Position numbers and translations under genes: made by a program | The notes under the pieces: model-generated | The model's input: the letters and a program-made list of their open reading frames with translations, nothing else | Told to the model about the DNA's origin: nothing | Databases searched by the model: none | DNA from: Paratinospora sagittata | Taxonomy: Eukaryota; Streptophyta; Magnoliopsida; Ranunculales; Menispermaceae | NCBI GenBank assembly: GCA_035771175.1 | Contig: CM069598.1 | Coordinates: 22,303,438-22,367,437, forward strand | Reading direction: 5' to 3' | Length of the DNA stretch: 64,000 nt | Shown: piece by piece, positions 33,942 to 45,240 of the stretch | Layout: the number at the start of each line of letters is the position of its first letter | Position numbering within the stretch: position 1 is the stretch's first letter

Positions 33942-36680
33942 ATGACAAATAGACTTGTTTCTATAATATGCTACAGTGGTGGTTCTGTAGTACATGATTC
34001 GCGAGGTGCATCATACGATAGACCGCCAGTAGGGCTTGTAAGATTCCGATCAAGCATTGATTTTGAAGAATTTGAAGGGGTTATTCGAGGTAAACTACGG
34101 ATTTCAACGTGTGCAACGATCAATATCACCTATAGATATCCTTTGCTTTTTGGCGAAAAGGATTTCAATTATACGGTTCTTCCGATTAGCAATGAGGAAG
34201 AGCTAAGGGATATTTTTTCCATGTTGCAAGAGGTCCCACCTCCTACTAATATGGAGGTGTATGTAGAAGTTGTTGGTGGAAATCCAACCCAAGGTCGTCA
34301 AATGGGTCATCGGCGAAGCCACATGAATTTTGGCGATCATAGTGCACGAAGATCAATGGAGCACATTGGTTCGAGTACAGCTTCACCTATTGATGCTACA
34401 ATCGATCACATGACCAATGATTCTGAAGATGGCAGCCCTTCAAATGTACATTTGTCTGATGATGAATTCAATTTTGAAGACGACGATAGTGATGAAAACA
34501 GTGATGAGGATGATGGACATGAGATGGATAATTTTGTTGATTTGCGTGGTCCTTTGTTGAGAGTAATTGAAAATGATGGGTCTATGTATGCATCGCCACT
34601 ACGAGAAGATGGCAATGGCGTAAGCATTGAAGAAACAGAGTTACAAGACACTAAGTTGCATAGTATGGTTGATACACCACAACCTACCATAGCAAGTTTT
34701 GAGCCTCCATCACCGAATTTCATGGAGCTTAATCATGAAGCTATGACCCCATTATCAGACAATCATGATAACATATCGATGGGGTGGAACGAGTCACAAG
34801 ATCTTTGCGAAGGACTCATATTTTCCTCAAAGGAAGACTTGCAACATAGAGTAAAACGATGTTGTATAGCCACGCAACAAGAATATGTTGTGGTCGATTC
34901 AGAACCCAAATTTTGGTCAATTAGGTGTAAGAAATCGAAAGATGGTTGTCAGTGGAGGCTACGGGCTTCGAAACGCAAGAAATCGGGATTGTTTGAGATC
35001 ACAAAATGTCCATTTCCACACACATGTATTTATGCCCAAATGTCGCAAGATCATAGACAATTGGATTTAAAGCTAATATATCACGAAATTTTTGATATTG
35101 TAAAGCGAGATCCTTCAACTTCTGTGTCGGCGCTACATCAAGTAATTAAAAATAATTACAAATACGATGTGCATTACAGAAAAGTGTGGCGTGCAAAAAA
35201 AAAGGTGATGGAAAAGATATTTGGTGATTGGGAGGGATCGTATAACCTACTCCCAAAATGGATGGATGCATTGAATGCTAGTAATCCAGGTTCGCACGCA
35301 TTTGTAAATCACTACGAACCTGACAACAATGGGATAGCCACATTTCATCGTTCTTTTTGGGCTTTTGGTCCCTCAATTGAGGGTTTTAAGCATTGTAGGC
35401 CTATCATACAAATAGATGGTACACACTTATATGGAAAGTACCGCGGTAAGTTGCTCATCGCCACGGCAATCGATGCAGCCAGTCATATATTCCCTCTCGC
35501 ATTTGCTATTGTTCATCAAGAAAATACTGACAACTGGGCATGGTTTCTAAGGAAGCTTCGTTATAGCGTGACTAACAGAGAAGGCATTTGCCTTGTCAGT
35601 GATTGTCACCCTGGCATATTGAATGCAGTTAAAAGAGTAGAGAATGGTTGGACCGAGCCGGAGGCATATCATAGGTTCTGTTTGAGGCATGTGGGTAGTA
35701 ATTTCAATGATAAGTACCGTAACGAGAAGTTGAGAGATTTGGCCAAGGCAGCAGGGTCACAACACCAACCACGTAAGTTTGAGGCACTAATGAAAGAACT
35801 AGAGCACCAGAAAGAGGGTTGCACAAGATGGTTTAATCCCATTACCCTTCCTAGAGAGAGGTGGACAATGGCTTACAATGGTGGGGTGCGGTATGGTTGG
35901 ATGACTACGAATGTCGCTAGTTAGTCTATGCATTTACTTATTTGAATTCTCTGAGCTATTTTTTTTATTGTCAATTACCGTCTGATTTGTTTCCTTTTTT
36001 TTCCTTTAGAGTGTTTCAATGGAGTATTGAAGGGGGCTCGATTTTATCCGGTCACAGCATTGGTTCAGTTGACGTTTTATAGATGTGTTCGGTGGTTTAT
36101 CGTTAGACGACAAGAAATAGATGAAGCAATTACTAATGGAGAAGTTTTCACAAAGTACGCGGTTGAGAAAATGAAAAATTGGGGGCTTAAGGCAGGGAAC
36201 CACACTGTTACAATGATCAATCGACAGCTTGAGACATTTGAGGTTGTTACCGGTATACAAGATGTCTGCATGAACAAAGGGGTAAACAAGCAGGTGGTTC
36301 GACTAAAAGATCGTTTCTGCAGCTGCGGCAAATGGCAATGTTATGGGATTCCTTGTTCACACGTCCAAGCAGCGTGTCGTTATGCTTCGATCAATTGTGA
36401 CCAATACATTGATCATTGGTACCTCCTCCAGCATTACTCTAAGTGTTACGAATCTCAGTTCCATCCCATTCCGCACGAATCTTATTGGCCAGAATGTACT
36501 ATTCCTTATACGGTGATACCTGATTCTGGTCATGTTCGCAAATCTGGTCGACCGAGGTCATCGCGCTTAAGAAATGAGATGGATATAAGGGAACCCTCGT
36601 TTAAGATTAGATGTAGACAATGTGGACAAGAAGGCCACAACAGGCGGAGGTGTCCAACCCTCCATGATGGGGCTGCATAA
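33942..36680 (+). CDS. MuDR-type transposase (mudrA-like)
   Basis: This gene should catalyse cut-and-paste movement of the element in the nucleus. Exons are 33942-35919 and 36010-36680 with a GT/AG intron of 90 bp; together they give 882 residues. Residues 1-115 resemble the PB1-like N-terminal domain of plant MULE proteins, and an acidic linker follows. About 280-365 is the MuDR DNA-binding domain with Cys/His residues. About 485-590 is the MULE catalytic core with IQIDGTHLYGKYRGKLL and VSDCHPGILNAV, holding two of the acidic catalytic residues. A SWIM zinc finger (CSCGKWQCYGIPCSHV, about 763-780) and a CCHC knuckle (CRQCGQEGHNRRRC, about 860-874) follow. The ATG at 33942 sits right behind a splice acceptor; an upstream TTG is not needed. 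No stop or frameshift is seen. Confidence 0.92.
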
Positions 36681-36893
36681 GCTATTGTTTGCCCACATAT
36701 ATTTCATGTTTTCTACTTTTTCACTCTCCTGTATCATTTGCAATGTAATATGACACTTTGGGATAGACTTTGTCATGTACGAGCTATTGTCTGATAATTA
36801 TTCTCTCATTTTTTTTCTTTTTCTAATATTTCTTTATCAACGTTTGATCCTAATATGTGGTAATTAAATGTAATGTTAGTTCATCTACGTTAG

Positions 36894-39057
36894 ATGGATC
36901 CAGGACCTTTAGATCCATCAGTACTATCGTTGCAGGCCCGTCATCGATCTGGTCCCATATGGGATGGAGAGGTACTTACGTATTATTTTGATATTTAATC
37001 GCTTTTGAATTAAATCTTTGATTGACAATATAATAATTTATTTTTGCAGCCAGTACCAGAGTTGCATTGCCGACGCAGGGAAGTTGTGGTCCATCGCACA
37101 CTTCCGCTTGACCCACGTATTATTCCATACTTGCAGCGAGCTGGTTTTTATGGGGTAGCACGTGTTGGTTACATTCAGTTAGACTGGCACTTAATTACGG
37201 CCTTCATTGAGCGTTGGCGCCAAGAGACCCATACCTTCCACCTTACATGCGGAGAGGCGACTATTACACTCCAAGATGTGGAGGTGCAATTAGGCTTGCG
37301 TGTCGATGGTCTACCAGTCACGGGATCGACCAACCTTCTTTACAAAAATTTATGTGCTGAGTTGCTCGGGTTCATTCCAGTTGGGAAAGAAAAACGTGGG
37401 GGACGATTGAGTCTAGTCACCCTTGGAGAAAGAGTTCCAAACTTACCCGAAGAAGCAACAGAAATTGAAATACAACAGTATGCACGACCATATATTTTGC
37501 AATTGATTGGAGGTGGGTTGTTGTCAGACCAGTCAAACAACCTTGTATACCTATGTGTTCTGCCTCTTCTTGCGGACTTCGGTGTTGCCGGTACATACGC
37601 GTGGAGCTGTGCAGTGCTAGCATGGTTATATCGTCAAATGTGTCGTGCGGTTGATTATGACAAACGAGGTGTTTCAGGAGCACTGGTACTAATACAACTA
37701 TGGGCATGGGATAGATTTCCTTTTTTGGCTCCACGAAGATGCAACATTCAACGCGAGGATCATGCCGGTCCAAATGCACATCTGTTGCCACCACCACCAT
37801 TGGCATATAGGTAAATGAGTCATTTTTTACTTGAGTCCACACCGATCTTCCTTTTCTACATTTACTGTTAGCATTTATTAATTTGTCCTAACTATTTGCA
37901 GGTGGAGACACACCTTAATAAAGAAAAAAGTCTCAACGCATGTATTGAATAAATATAGAGAGACGTTGGACACTAAAGGTTTTGAAGAGGTACAATATTC
38001 CAAACAATTTACATAAATGTATTCCTTATATTTTTGCAATGTTTTCCAATTTTGACGTTATGGGCCCATGTACAGGTCAGTTGGACTCCATACACCGATG
38101 ATTTGATTGATGCCTTGCCAGAGTATTGCAAGCATGGGCAACACATATGCCACACTGTTTCTCCACTCATTTGTTTTGCCATAATTGAATTACATCGACC
38201 AGATCGAGTATTACGTCAATTTGGCATGAGACAAACGATTCCGGAGCCATGCGACACAAGTATTGAGCTTCACAAGTGTGATATGAGAAGCCAATGTGAC
38301 AATAATTGGATTGAAAAGCACAGATATTATGTTGATGAATGGCAGCGTCGTGTCGATAACTTGGCAGTTGGTGAAAATGATGATTCATCACGTATGGAGT
38401 ACAATGACCCATATATGGTTTGGTTTCGATCAATAACTCGAAGGTATATGACTAAAAGCGGTGCGACAATCGATTTCTTGGTAAGAAAGTACATTATGCA
38501 ATTCACGTTTTCACTTATTACTAAGCTTAGTTGTAGTTATTTTCGCTAACGTACGACACTTTTAATTTATTTAGGTTTGCAACGTGGCTCAAATGCATTT
38601 GCGCAGTGAGGTGAATGATATGACTGTAACGAGGGACATTAAGAGGATATCAATGACTACGCTACAAACTGTGCATGTTGATTACATGATTAGGAGGGAC
38701 ACAACAGAGGGCCAATCCTCAGCATATCATCAGAGTCCCATCACTCCTTCCGGTCGTGCTGATTCATTCACAGATGTCCACACGTCACCATTGCGTCACG
38801 ATCCATCCTCCTTTGGCGATGAAATACCAGATGTTCATATCGACCCGACAACTACTTCATTCGAGGACAATCCAACCTTGGGTGAAGAAGGACAATGGAT
38901 AGGTAGATGGCAAAGAATGCCAAGGCGAGGACGTGCATTTATAGCAGATATGGCTATTGAGGCGCATGATGATCGTGAGGATGACGACATATCAGCTATG
39001 CCCGTTGACGATGATCCAGCACCATCTGTCGAGCAAGTTGTTCAGGTGCCTTTGTAG
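36894..39057 (+). CDS. Plant mobile domain (PMD, MAIN-like) protein
   Basis: Five exons with GT/AG borders (36894-36971, 37050-37810, 37902-37989, 38076-38480, 38575-39057) join in frame to 604 residues. The translation has the PMD signature: PRIIPYLQRAGFYGVARVGY, HLTCGEATITLQDVEVQLGL, and later VLRQFGMRQTIPEP. The C-terminal 150 residues are acidic and low in complexity. PMD proteins such as MAIN and MAIL1 of Arabidopsis are nuclear and linked to transposon silencing and genome stability; many other PMD copies sit in transposons. Here the gene lies 213 bp behind the transposase stop, on the same strand and inside the same terminal repeats, so it appears to be a passenger or accessory gene. 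Its role in transposition is unknown. Confidence 0.9.
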
Positions 39058-39249
39058 CAGTATAGAAGAGATCACTTACGGCGTAATAAACGACGTAAAT
39101 GGCCAATATGTGGCACAGATTGACAACTTGTTTCTCATTTAAACTTGTATATGTTTTGATAATGTTGTACTCAACATGTATGTAAACTTGCCCTTTCAAT
39201 TCAATAATTTTTTTTTAACAAAATTACCTTGTACTCAACATGTATGCTT

Positions 39250-41575
39250 TGAATTTTCATTTAAACTTGAATTCGGGATGAGGGTCCAAAAATTCAACTG
39301 GACATGGGAATGGGATTCCGACGACTCCGGGGGATCGGGGGAGGAGAGTGGGACGTGCTGAAAGTGGTCGGCTTAAAAAAAAAACCACGTGGTTTGGCTT
39401 CGGTGAGGATGAACAATTTAGAAAAAGCTTATGTTTTTCATTTAAACTTGAATTCGGGATGGGGGTCCAAAAATTCAACCGGACATGGGAATGGGATTTC
39501 GTCGTCTCCGGGGGATCGGGGAAGGATAGTGGGATGTGCTGAAAGTGGTCGGCTTAAAAAAAATCACATGGTTTGGCTTCGGTGAGGATGAACAGTTTAG
39601 AAAAAGCTTATGTTTTTCATTTAAACTTGAATTCGGGATGGGGGTCCAAAAATTCAACCGGACATGGGAATGGGATTCCGTCGACTCCTGGGGATCGGGG
39701 GAGGATAGTGGGACGTGCTGAAAGTGGTCGGCTTAAAAAAAATCACGTGGTTTGGCTACGGTGAGGATGAACAGTTTAGAAAAAGCTTTTGTTTTTCATT
39801 TAAACTTGAATTCGGGATGCGGGTCCAAAAATTCAACCGGATATGGGAATGGGATTCCGTCGACTCCGGGGGATCGAGGGAGGATAGTGGGACGTGCTGA
39901 AAGTGGTCGGCTTAAAAAAAATCACGTGGTTTGGCTTCGGTGAGGATGAACAGTTTAGAAAAAGCTTATGTTTTTCATTTAAACTTGAATTCGCGATGCG
40001 GGTCCAAAAATTCAACCGGACATGGGAATGGGATTCCGTCGACTCCGGGGGATTGGGGGAGGATAGTGGGACGTGCTGAAAGTGGTCGGCTTAAAAAAAA
40101 ACCACGTGGTTTTGCTTCAGTAAGGATGAACAGTTTAGAAAAAGCTTATGTTTTTCATTTAAACTTGAATTCGGGATGGGGGTCCAAAAATTCAACCGGA
40201 CATGGGAATGAGATTCTGTCGACTCCGGGGGATCGGGGGAGGATAATGGGACGTGCTGAAAGTGGTCGGCTTAAAAAAAACCACATGGTTTTGCTTCGGT
40301 GAGGATGAACAGTTTAGACAAAGCTTATGTTTTTCATTTAAACTTGAATTCGGAATGGGGGTCCAAAAACTCAACCGGACATGGGAATGGGATTCCACGA
40401 CTCCGGGGGATCGGGGGAGGATAGTGGGACGTGCTGAAAGTGGTCGACTTAAAAAAAACCACGTGGTTTTGCTTCGGTGAGGATGAACAGTTTAGAAAAA
40501 GCTTATGTTTTTCATTTAAACTTGAATTCGGAATAGGGGTCCAAAAATTCAACCGGACATGGGAATGGGATTCCGACGACTCCGGGGGATCGGGGGAGTA
40601 TAGTGGGACGGGCTGAAAGTGGTCGGCTTAAAAAAAACCACGTGGTTTGGCTTCGGTGAGGATGAACAGTTTAGAAAAAGCTTATGTTTTTCATTTAAAC
40701 TTGAATTCGGGATGGGGGTCCAAAAATTCAACCGGACATGGGAATGGGATTCTATCGACTCCGGGGGATCGGGGGAGGATTGTGGGACGTGCTGAAAGTG
40801 GTCGGCTTAAAAAAACCACGTGGTTTTGCTTCGGTGAGGATGAACAGTTTAGAAAAAGCTTATGTTTTTCATTTAAACTTGAATTCGGAATGGGGGTCCA
40901 AAAATTCAACCGGACATGGGAATGGGATTCCGACGACTCCGGGGGATCGGGGGAGGATAATGGGACGTGCTGAAAGTGGTCGGCTTAAAAAAAACCACGT
41001 GGTTTTGCTTCGATGAGGATGAACAGTTTTGAAAAAGCTTATGTTTTTCATTTAAACTTGAATTCGTAATGGGGGTCCAAAAATTCAACCGGACATGGGA
41101 ATGGGATTCCGACGACTCCGGGGGATCGGGGGAGGATAGTGGGACGTGCTGAAAAAGGTCGGCTTAAAAAAAACCACGTGGTTTGGCTTCGGTGAGGATG
41201 AACAATTTAGAAAAATCTTATGTTTTTCATTTAAACTTGAATTCGGGATGGGGGTCCAAAAATTCAACCGGACATGGGAATGAGATTCCGACGACTCCGG
41301 GGGATCGGGGGAGGATAGTGGGACGTGCTAAAAGTGGTCGGCTTAAAGAAAACCACGTGGTTTTGCTTCGGTGAGGATGAACAATTTAGAAAAAGCTTAT
41401 GTTTTTCATTTAAACTTGAATTCGGAATGGGGGTCCAAAAATTCAACCGGACATGGGAATGGGATTCCGACGACTCCGTGGGATCGGGGGAGGATAGTGG
41501 GATGTGGTGAAAGTGGTTTGGTTAAAAAAAACCAAGTGGTTTGGATTCGGTGAGGTCGAACAGTTTAGTAATAAC
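39250..41575 (+). repeat. Tandem array of about thirteen 178-180-bp units
   Basis: The marker TTTAAACTTGAATTCG recurs at about 39269, 39450, 39630, 39809, 39988, 40168, 40347, 40525, 40704, 40882, 41061, 41240 and 41419, so the spacing is about 179 bp. Each unit has a G-rich part (GGGGGATCGGGGGAGGATAG type), an A-run, and a palindrome AAACCACGTGGTTT containing a CACGTG G-box. The exact hexamer is kept in 10 of 13 units (CACATG in two, CAAGTG in the last). Units are very similar, so open frames appear on both strands; they are not genes. The array lies between the PMD stop codon and the right inverted repeat. Confidence 0.95.
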
Positions 41576-41609
41576 TTTGAATTTAACTTTGAATTTTCAT
41601 TCATTTAAA

Positions 41610-42026
41610 AAAAAAATTATGAAGGGAAGGTGTCTTTTCAAAAGACGCCTTCCCTTCAGTTAAAAAAAAATAGTGTTGAAGAGAAGGCGTCTTTTCAAAA
41701 GACGCTTTCACTTCAGTTTGAAAGAAAAGTGGTGAAGGGAAGACGTCTTTTGAAAAGACGCCTTCCCTTCACGTTAAAAAAAAAATTGTGAAGGAAAGGC
41801 GTCTTTTGAAAAGACGTCTTCCCTTCACTTAAAAAAAATATATATGAAAGGAATGCGTGTTTTAAAAGATGCCTTCCTTGAAATGCCATCTGGGCGGTGA
41901 CGTGGCGCTTGTTTGGCGCGCTGACTGTGCTATGAACAGTAAACTAGGGCAAACGGGTCATTATTTGTGTGTGGATGGCATTTGTAAAATTATTTTATTT
42001 TTTAATGGTAATCATGTCAAAAGCCC
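41610..42026 (-). repeat. Right terminal inverted repeat of the Mutator-like element
   Basis: The outer part is the complement of the left end, up to GGGCTTTTGACATGATTACC. The inner part holds five palindromes with arms GGCGTCTTTT/AAAAGACGCC (41621-41657, 41677-41714, 41733-41772, 41789-41828 and a worn one at 41844-41880), separated by A-runs. The right side has one or two more palindrome units than the left, so unit number varies. Confidence 0.85.
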
Positions 42027-42458
42027 AGAAGAGGTGTGAAGGAGACAATGACGTGGAAAGCTTGGCAAGCTTATCAAATAAAAACCACCATGAAAAGGAG
42101 GTTTCAGCTGTGAGCACCAGCTGACAAAGCTAATATATAATTCATGTCTAATTGATATAATAAGGTAAGGTTTGTAAAGAAAAATACTCCAAATTGATTG
42201 GATTTGAAGGTGAAACTAAAACTAGATTTACCACTAAAAATAAAAAGTAACTTTGACTTAAGAATAAAAATTAAAAAAAGGCACTAGTAGCTGGAGAATA
42301 GCTATCTTGAGGGAAATCAAAATGGCTGTGACCTAAGACTATCTAATATTTAAATGGGAACCGAGGTCTTTAAGCAGTAAAAGTGTATTTACTGCTGTAA
42401 TTAATAACTTATCTATTTTGAAGGGAAATTAGAGATATTTATATGGCCACGATGAAAA
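42027..42458. other. No gene recognised
   Basis: AT-rich intergenic DNA between the Mutator-like element and the MITE pair. No ORF, RNA gene or repeat stands out. Confidence 0.45.
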
Positions 42459-42785
42459 AATGTTAATCTAACTACAAAAAAGAATAACTTCAAGTATAAC
42501 TATATATGTACAATTATTCGATCATTTATAATCTATCTTGACATACACAATACACACATCTATTCAATGATTGTGAATGTATAGTTATATTATTTGTAGT
42601 TAAATTAACATTCTTCTATTGGAAATGAAAAATATTAATTATGTAACTATAAAAAAATGTAATTTTAAGTGTAACTACACATGCATAACCATTGAATCAT
42701 TTATGATTCACCTTAAAATGTACAATACACATTTATGTAATAGTTGTGAATGTGTAGTTGCACTATATGTAGTTAGATTATCATT
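42459..42785. mobile_element. Pair of MITE-like units of about 155 bp
   Basis: The first unit (42459-42612) begins AATGTTAATCTAACTACAAA and ends with the near-complement TTTGTAGTTAAATTAACATT. The second (about 42631-42785) is a diverged copy in the same orientation with similar ends (AATATTAATTATGTAACTA and GTAGTTAGATTATCATT). Inside, both share AACTA.ACATGCA-like and TTGTGAATGT motifs. Short length, inverted ends and no coding potential fit a MITE inserted twice or duplicated in tandem. Confidence 0.5.
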
Positions 42786-42905
42786 TTTCAAGTACAACTA
42801 TACATGCACAACCCGTGCTTGCTTGACTGCTGACATATTGTTACTTGTGGATCAACTTGGTATATCCTTCTCAGCCAAATCCCAACCTCAGCTTGGTAAC
42901 ACTTA

Positions 42906-43689
42906 AGGGTGGTAATTTAGGCCATTCATCTCTGCCCAGTTCTGAAACTGAGCCTAGGAATAATCGGGCTGAGACGAGCTTTATAAAATTTTGAGTCAGG
43001 CAGGGCAGGGCTAAGCTGACATTAAAAAAATTTGGCCTAAGCCCGACCCAATGTATAAACGGACCAGGTCTTTGGACCAGGCCTTAAACGAGCTTTTAGG
43101 CCAATTATATGAGTCGAATTTATTAGATATGATTAAATTAAAATTTTAAATATTACATATAAATTTTATTTTGATAATAAAATAAAACATACAAATCACA
43201 AATTAAATAATGTTATTTATTGATTTGTTAAAAATAACAACTTGTACGCATATAAATTTTCTTATTTAAAAAGATATACTAATTACTACAAAGTTACAAC
43301 TTTTTTTTTTAGAACACAATGATCCAACTTATCATTGCAAATTAAATAAAAGTTATAATAATTAAAAATAAAAATAAAAGATTTATTATTTTGTTTATCA
43401 TTTTTTTTTGTACTATATATAGTTTACATTTTATTTCTTGCGTAACAAAATCTAATGTTATTATTTTATATATTGAGCTACATAACATAACATAATTTTT
43501 ATTTTTATTTCTTATTTCATTCTAATCTTTCTACAACTTTTATAATTTTTGTTCGTTCCATGACGTTTATATTTAATTGTGTATAATTAATTTATAATAT
43601 CATTACTTATCATATATTACATTATACACTATCATATTACAATTAATTACATAAACTTTTAACTTTTTGAATATTATGAATACTATCAC

Positions 43690-43737
<48 letters not shown>

Positions 43738-43917
43738 TTAAGTATTAGGCCTTTGGACCTAGCCTTCGGGTTGGGTCAAGTCTTGATATGTGAACTCAAA
43801 CTCTCCCAATAAATTTTGAGATCGGACCGAACTGGGCTGGCCTATATAATAATCAGGCTCAGCCGGGCCATTTTGATTAAGTCAGGTTGGACCATGATCC
43901 AGGGCCAAATTGCCACC
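42906..43917. mobile_element. Non-autonomous hAT-like element
   Basis: The ends are inverted: AGGGTGGTAATTTAGGCC on the left and, read from the right, GGTGGCAATTTGGCCC. The flanking octamers AACACTTA (42898-42905) and AATACTTC (43918-43925) agree at 6 of 8 positions. An 8-bp target duplication and GGGTGGCAA-type ends are typical of hAT elements. The interior is GC-richer near the ends and AT-rich in the middle, with an (AT)n microsatellite at about 43692-43732. No transposase is present. Confidence 0.65.
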
Positions 43918-43925
43918 AATACTTC

Positions 43926-44535
43926 TACGTTTTAGGTTGTTGATACTTGTGAGTATTCTAAGTAGGTTGACAACATGTGGTAAATAGCCTATTTGATACC
44001 GAGCTATTGTTGTTTTTTAATATTGGGACTGACCATGACCTTTCATGACTCCAAGTCTGCAGTCCAACAAAAGAAATGGTTATAAAAATGATTTATTTAT
44101 TTTTTATTTTTTAAATGCCCAACGTTGGGCTTTATTAAATAAAAAATAAAAAATTAAAGAAAAACAGAGCAAATTGCCCTAGCGTTTTTATATGTTTTCA
44201 ATGTTAAAATGTTGTTTCAATCGACATTTTTTGCATCTCTCTTCAGATTTGTGGCACATTAATTTGGATATTATCTCAAATTTTGGTTAGATGACAACAT
44301 GATTTCTTAAATCACCATACTTTGGACAAAAATAAAATAAAAATTAAGTCTTAGTTTATCAAAGTTGAAATTTATAAAAAGAATTTTGAAGTGCTATGTC
44401 GCAACCTCCATCGTAAATTGATGTTACGACCGATACAAAATATCACATACATCGTACATAAATGTATATCTCTGTCAGCTTCTATCATGTATAATCCACT
44501 CACACCACGATAATAATATTACATCATTCATATCT
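43926..44535. other. Intergenic DNA with a perfect palindrome
   Basis: There are no genes. A perfect 14-bp palindrome GCCCAACGTTGGGC (44117-44130) sits between T-rich and A-rich arms that extend the self-complementarity to roughly 45 bp. The rest shows nothing recognisable. Confidence 0.5.
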
Positions 44536-45240
44536 ATCAAAAGAAGTTTTGGGTCGAAAGATGTAGCAGCGATTTTATCAATTCCTATCAGCTCTAGGCG
44601 CCCACATGATTCTGTCGTCCGACATTATCATAAGAAAGGAATTTATACAATCAGAAGTGGCTATCAACTGGTTTTATCTAGATCTTCATCATGTTTTTCT
44701 TCTGAGCCTACGAGTATAGACACTGGGTGAAAAAACTATGGAGCTTGAGTATTCCCAAGAAAGAGCAATTTTTTTACTAGAAGGCAGTCCAACAATGTTT
44801 GGCATCTGGAGATAATCTTGCTAGACGACACATCTGAGATGGGGAACTGTTGCGTATGTGGTAAAGGACGTTGATTTTCTGGTTCATATTCTTTTTTCAT
44901 GTAAAATTGCGCGTGATGCACGACAGAATAACTTGTTTAGCAGAATGGGCGCAACTATACCAGAATGGGCGAAGAGTAAGTTAACAAAGATGCATACAAG
45001 TAGCAAATCAAGGCGAGTACAAGCTAAACGTTGACAGAGGTCTTGATGAAAAACAGAGAGCAATTAGTGTTGGTACAATAATCAGGAATGACAATAGTGG
45101 ATGAATCTATAAAGGAAGGAGTCAAGTTGGCTAGGAAGATGAGATGTTCCCATTGCATAATCGTTTGTATTCTCGAGCGGAAGTTGACCTGATAGCTCAA
45201 GGTTACCCAAGTTAAAGCCTTTACTTATATTCTTGGGCAA
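44536..45240 (+). pseudogene. LINE zinc-binding and RNase H-like remnant
   Basis: Translations in shifting plus-strand frames give DSVVRHYHKKGIYTIRSGYQ, then AWSIPRKSNFF and CCVCGKG. This is the order seen in the RVT zinc-binding domain at the end of plant LINE proteins. A later stretch reads GEYKLNVDRGLDEKQRAISV and IIRNDNSG, the start of the RNase H-like domain. Stops and frame changes are frequent. It is an old LINE fragment with both ends missing. Confidence 0.6.

Larger units (their letters stand above)
31943..42026 (+). mobile_element. Mutator-like element, about 10.1 kb, apparently autonomous
   Basis: Both ends carry GGGCTTTTGACATGATTACC as inverted repeats (31943 inward; complement ending at 42026), and the similarity continues for more than 300 bp. 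The flanks AGAAGACGA and AGAAGAGGT agree at 7 of 9 positions with a one-base offset, a worn 9-bp target duplication of the kind Mutator elements make. Between the ends are a MuDR-type transposase gene, a plant mobile domain gene and a 179-bp repeat array. Both genes have open frames through all inferred exons. Shorter relatives with the same ends lie at 62429-63579 and from 63642. Confidence 0.9.

Noticed and set aside
34406..34723. Minus-strand serine-rich frame inside the transposase gene
   Set aside because: It is the mirror of the acidic low-complexity linker of the transposase and has no independent support.
39304..41553. About twenty open frames of 60-120 codons on both strands in the 179-bp array
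   Set aside because: They arise because near-identical units of about 180 bp contain few stops. They appear in several frames and on both strands, and have no start context or known domain.
39250..41575. Regular direct repeats suggestive of a CRISPR array
   Set aside because: Units are contiguous and about 179 bp with no unique spacers. The host is a plant, and the array lies inside a DNA transposon.
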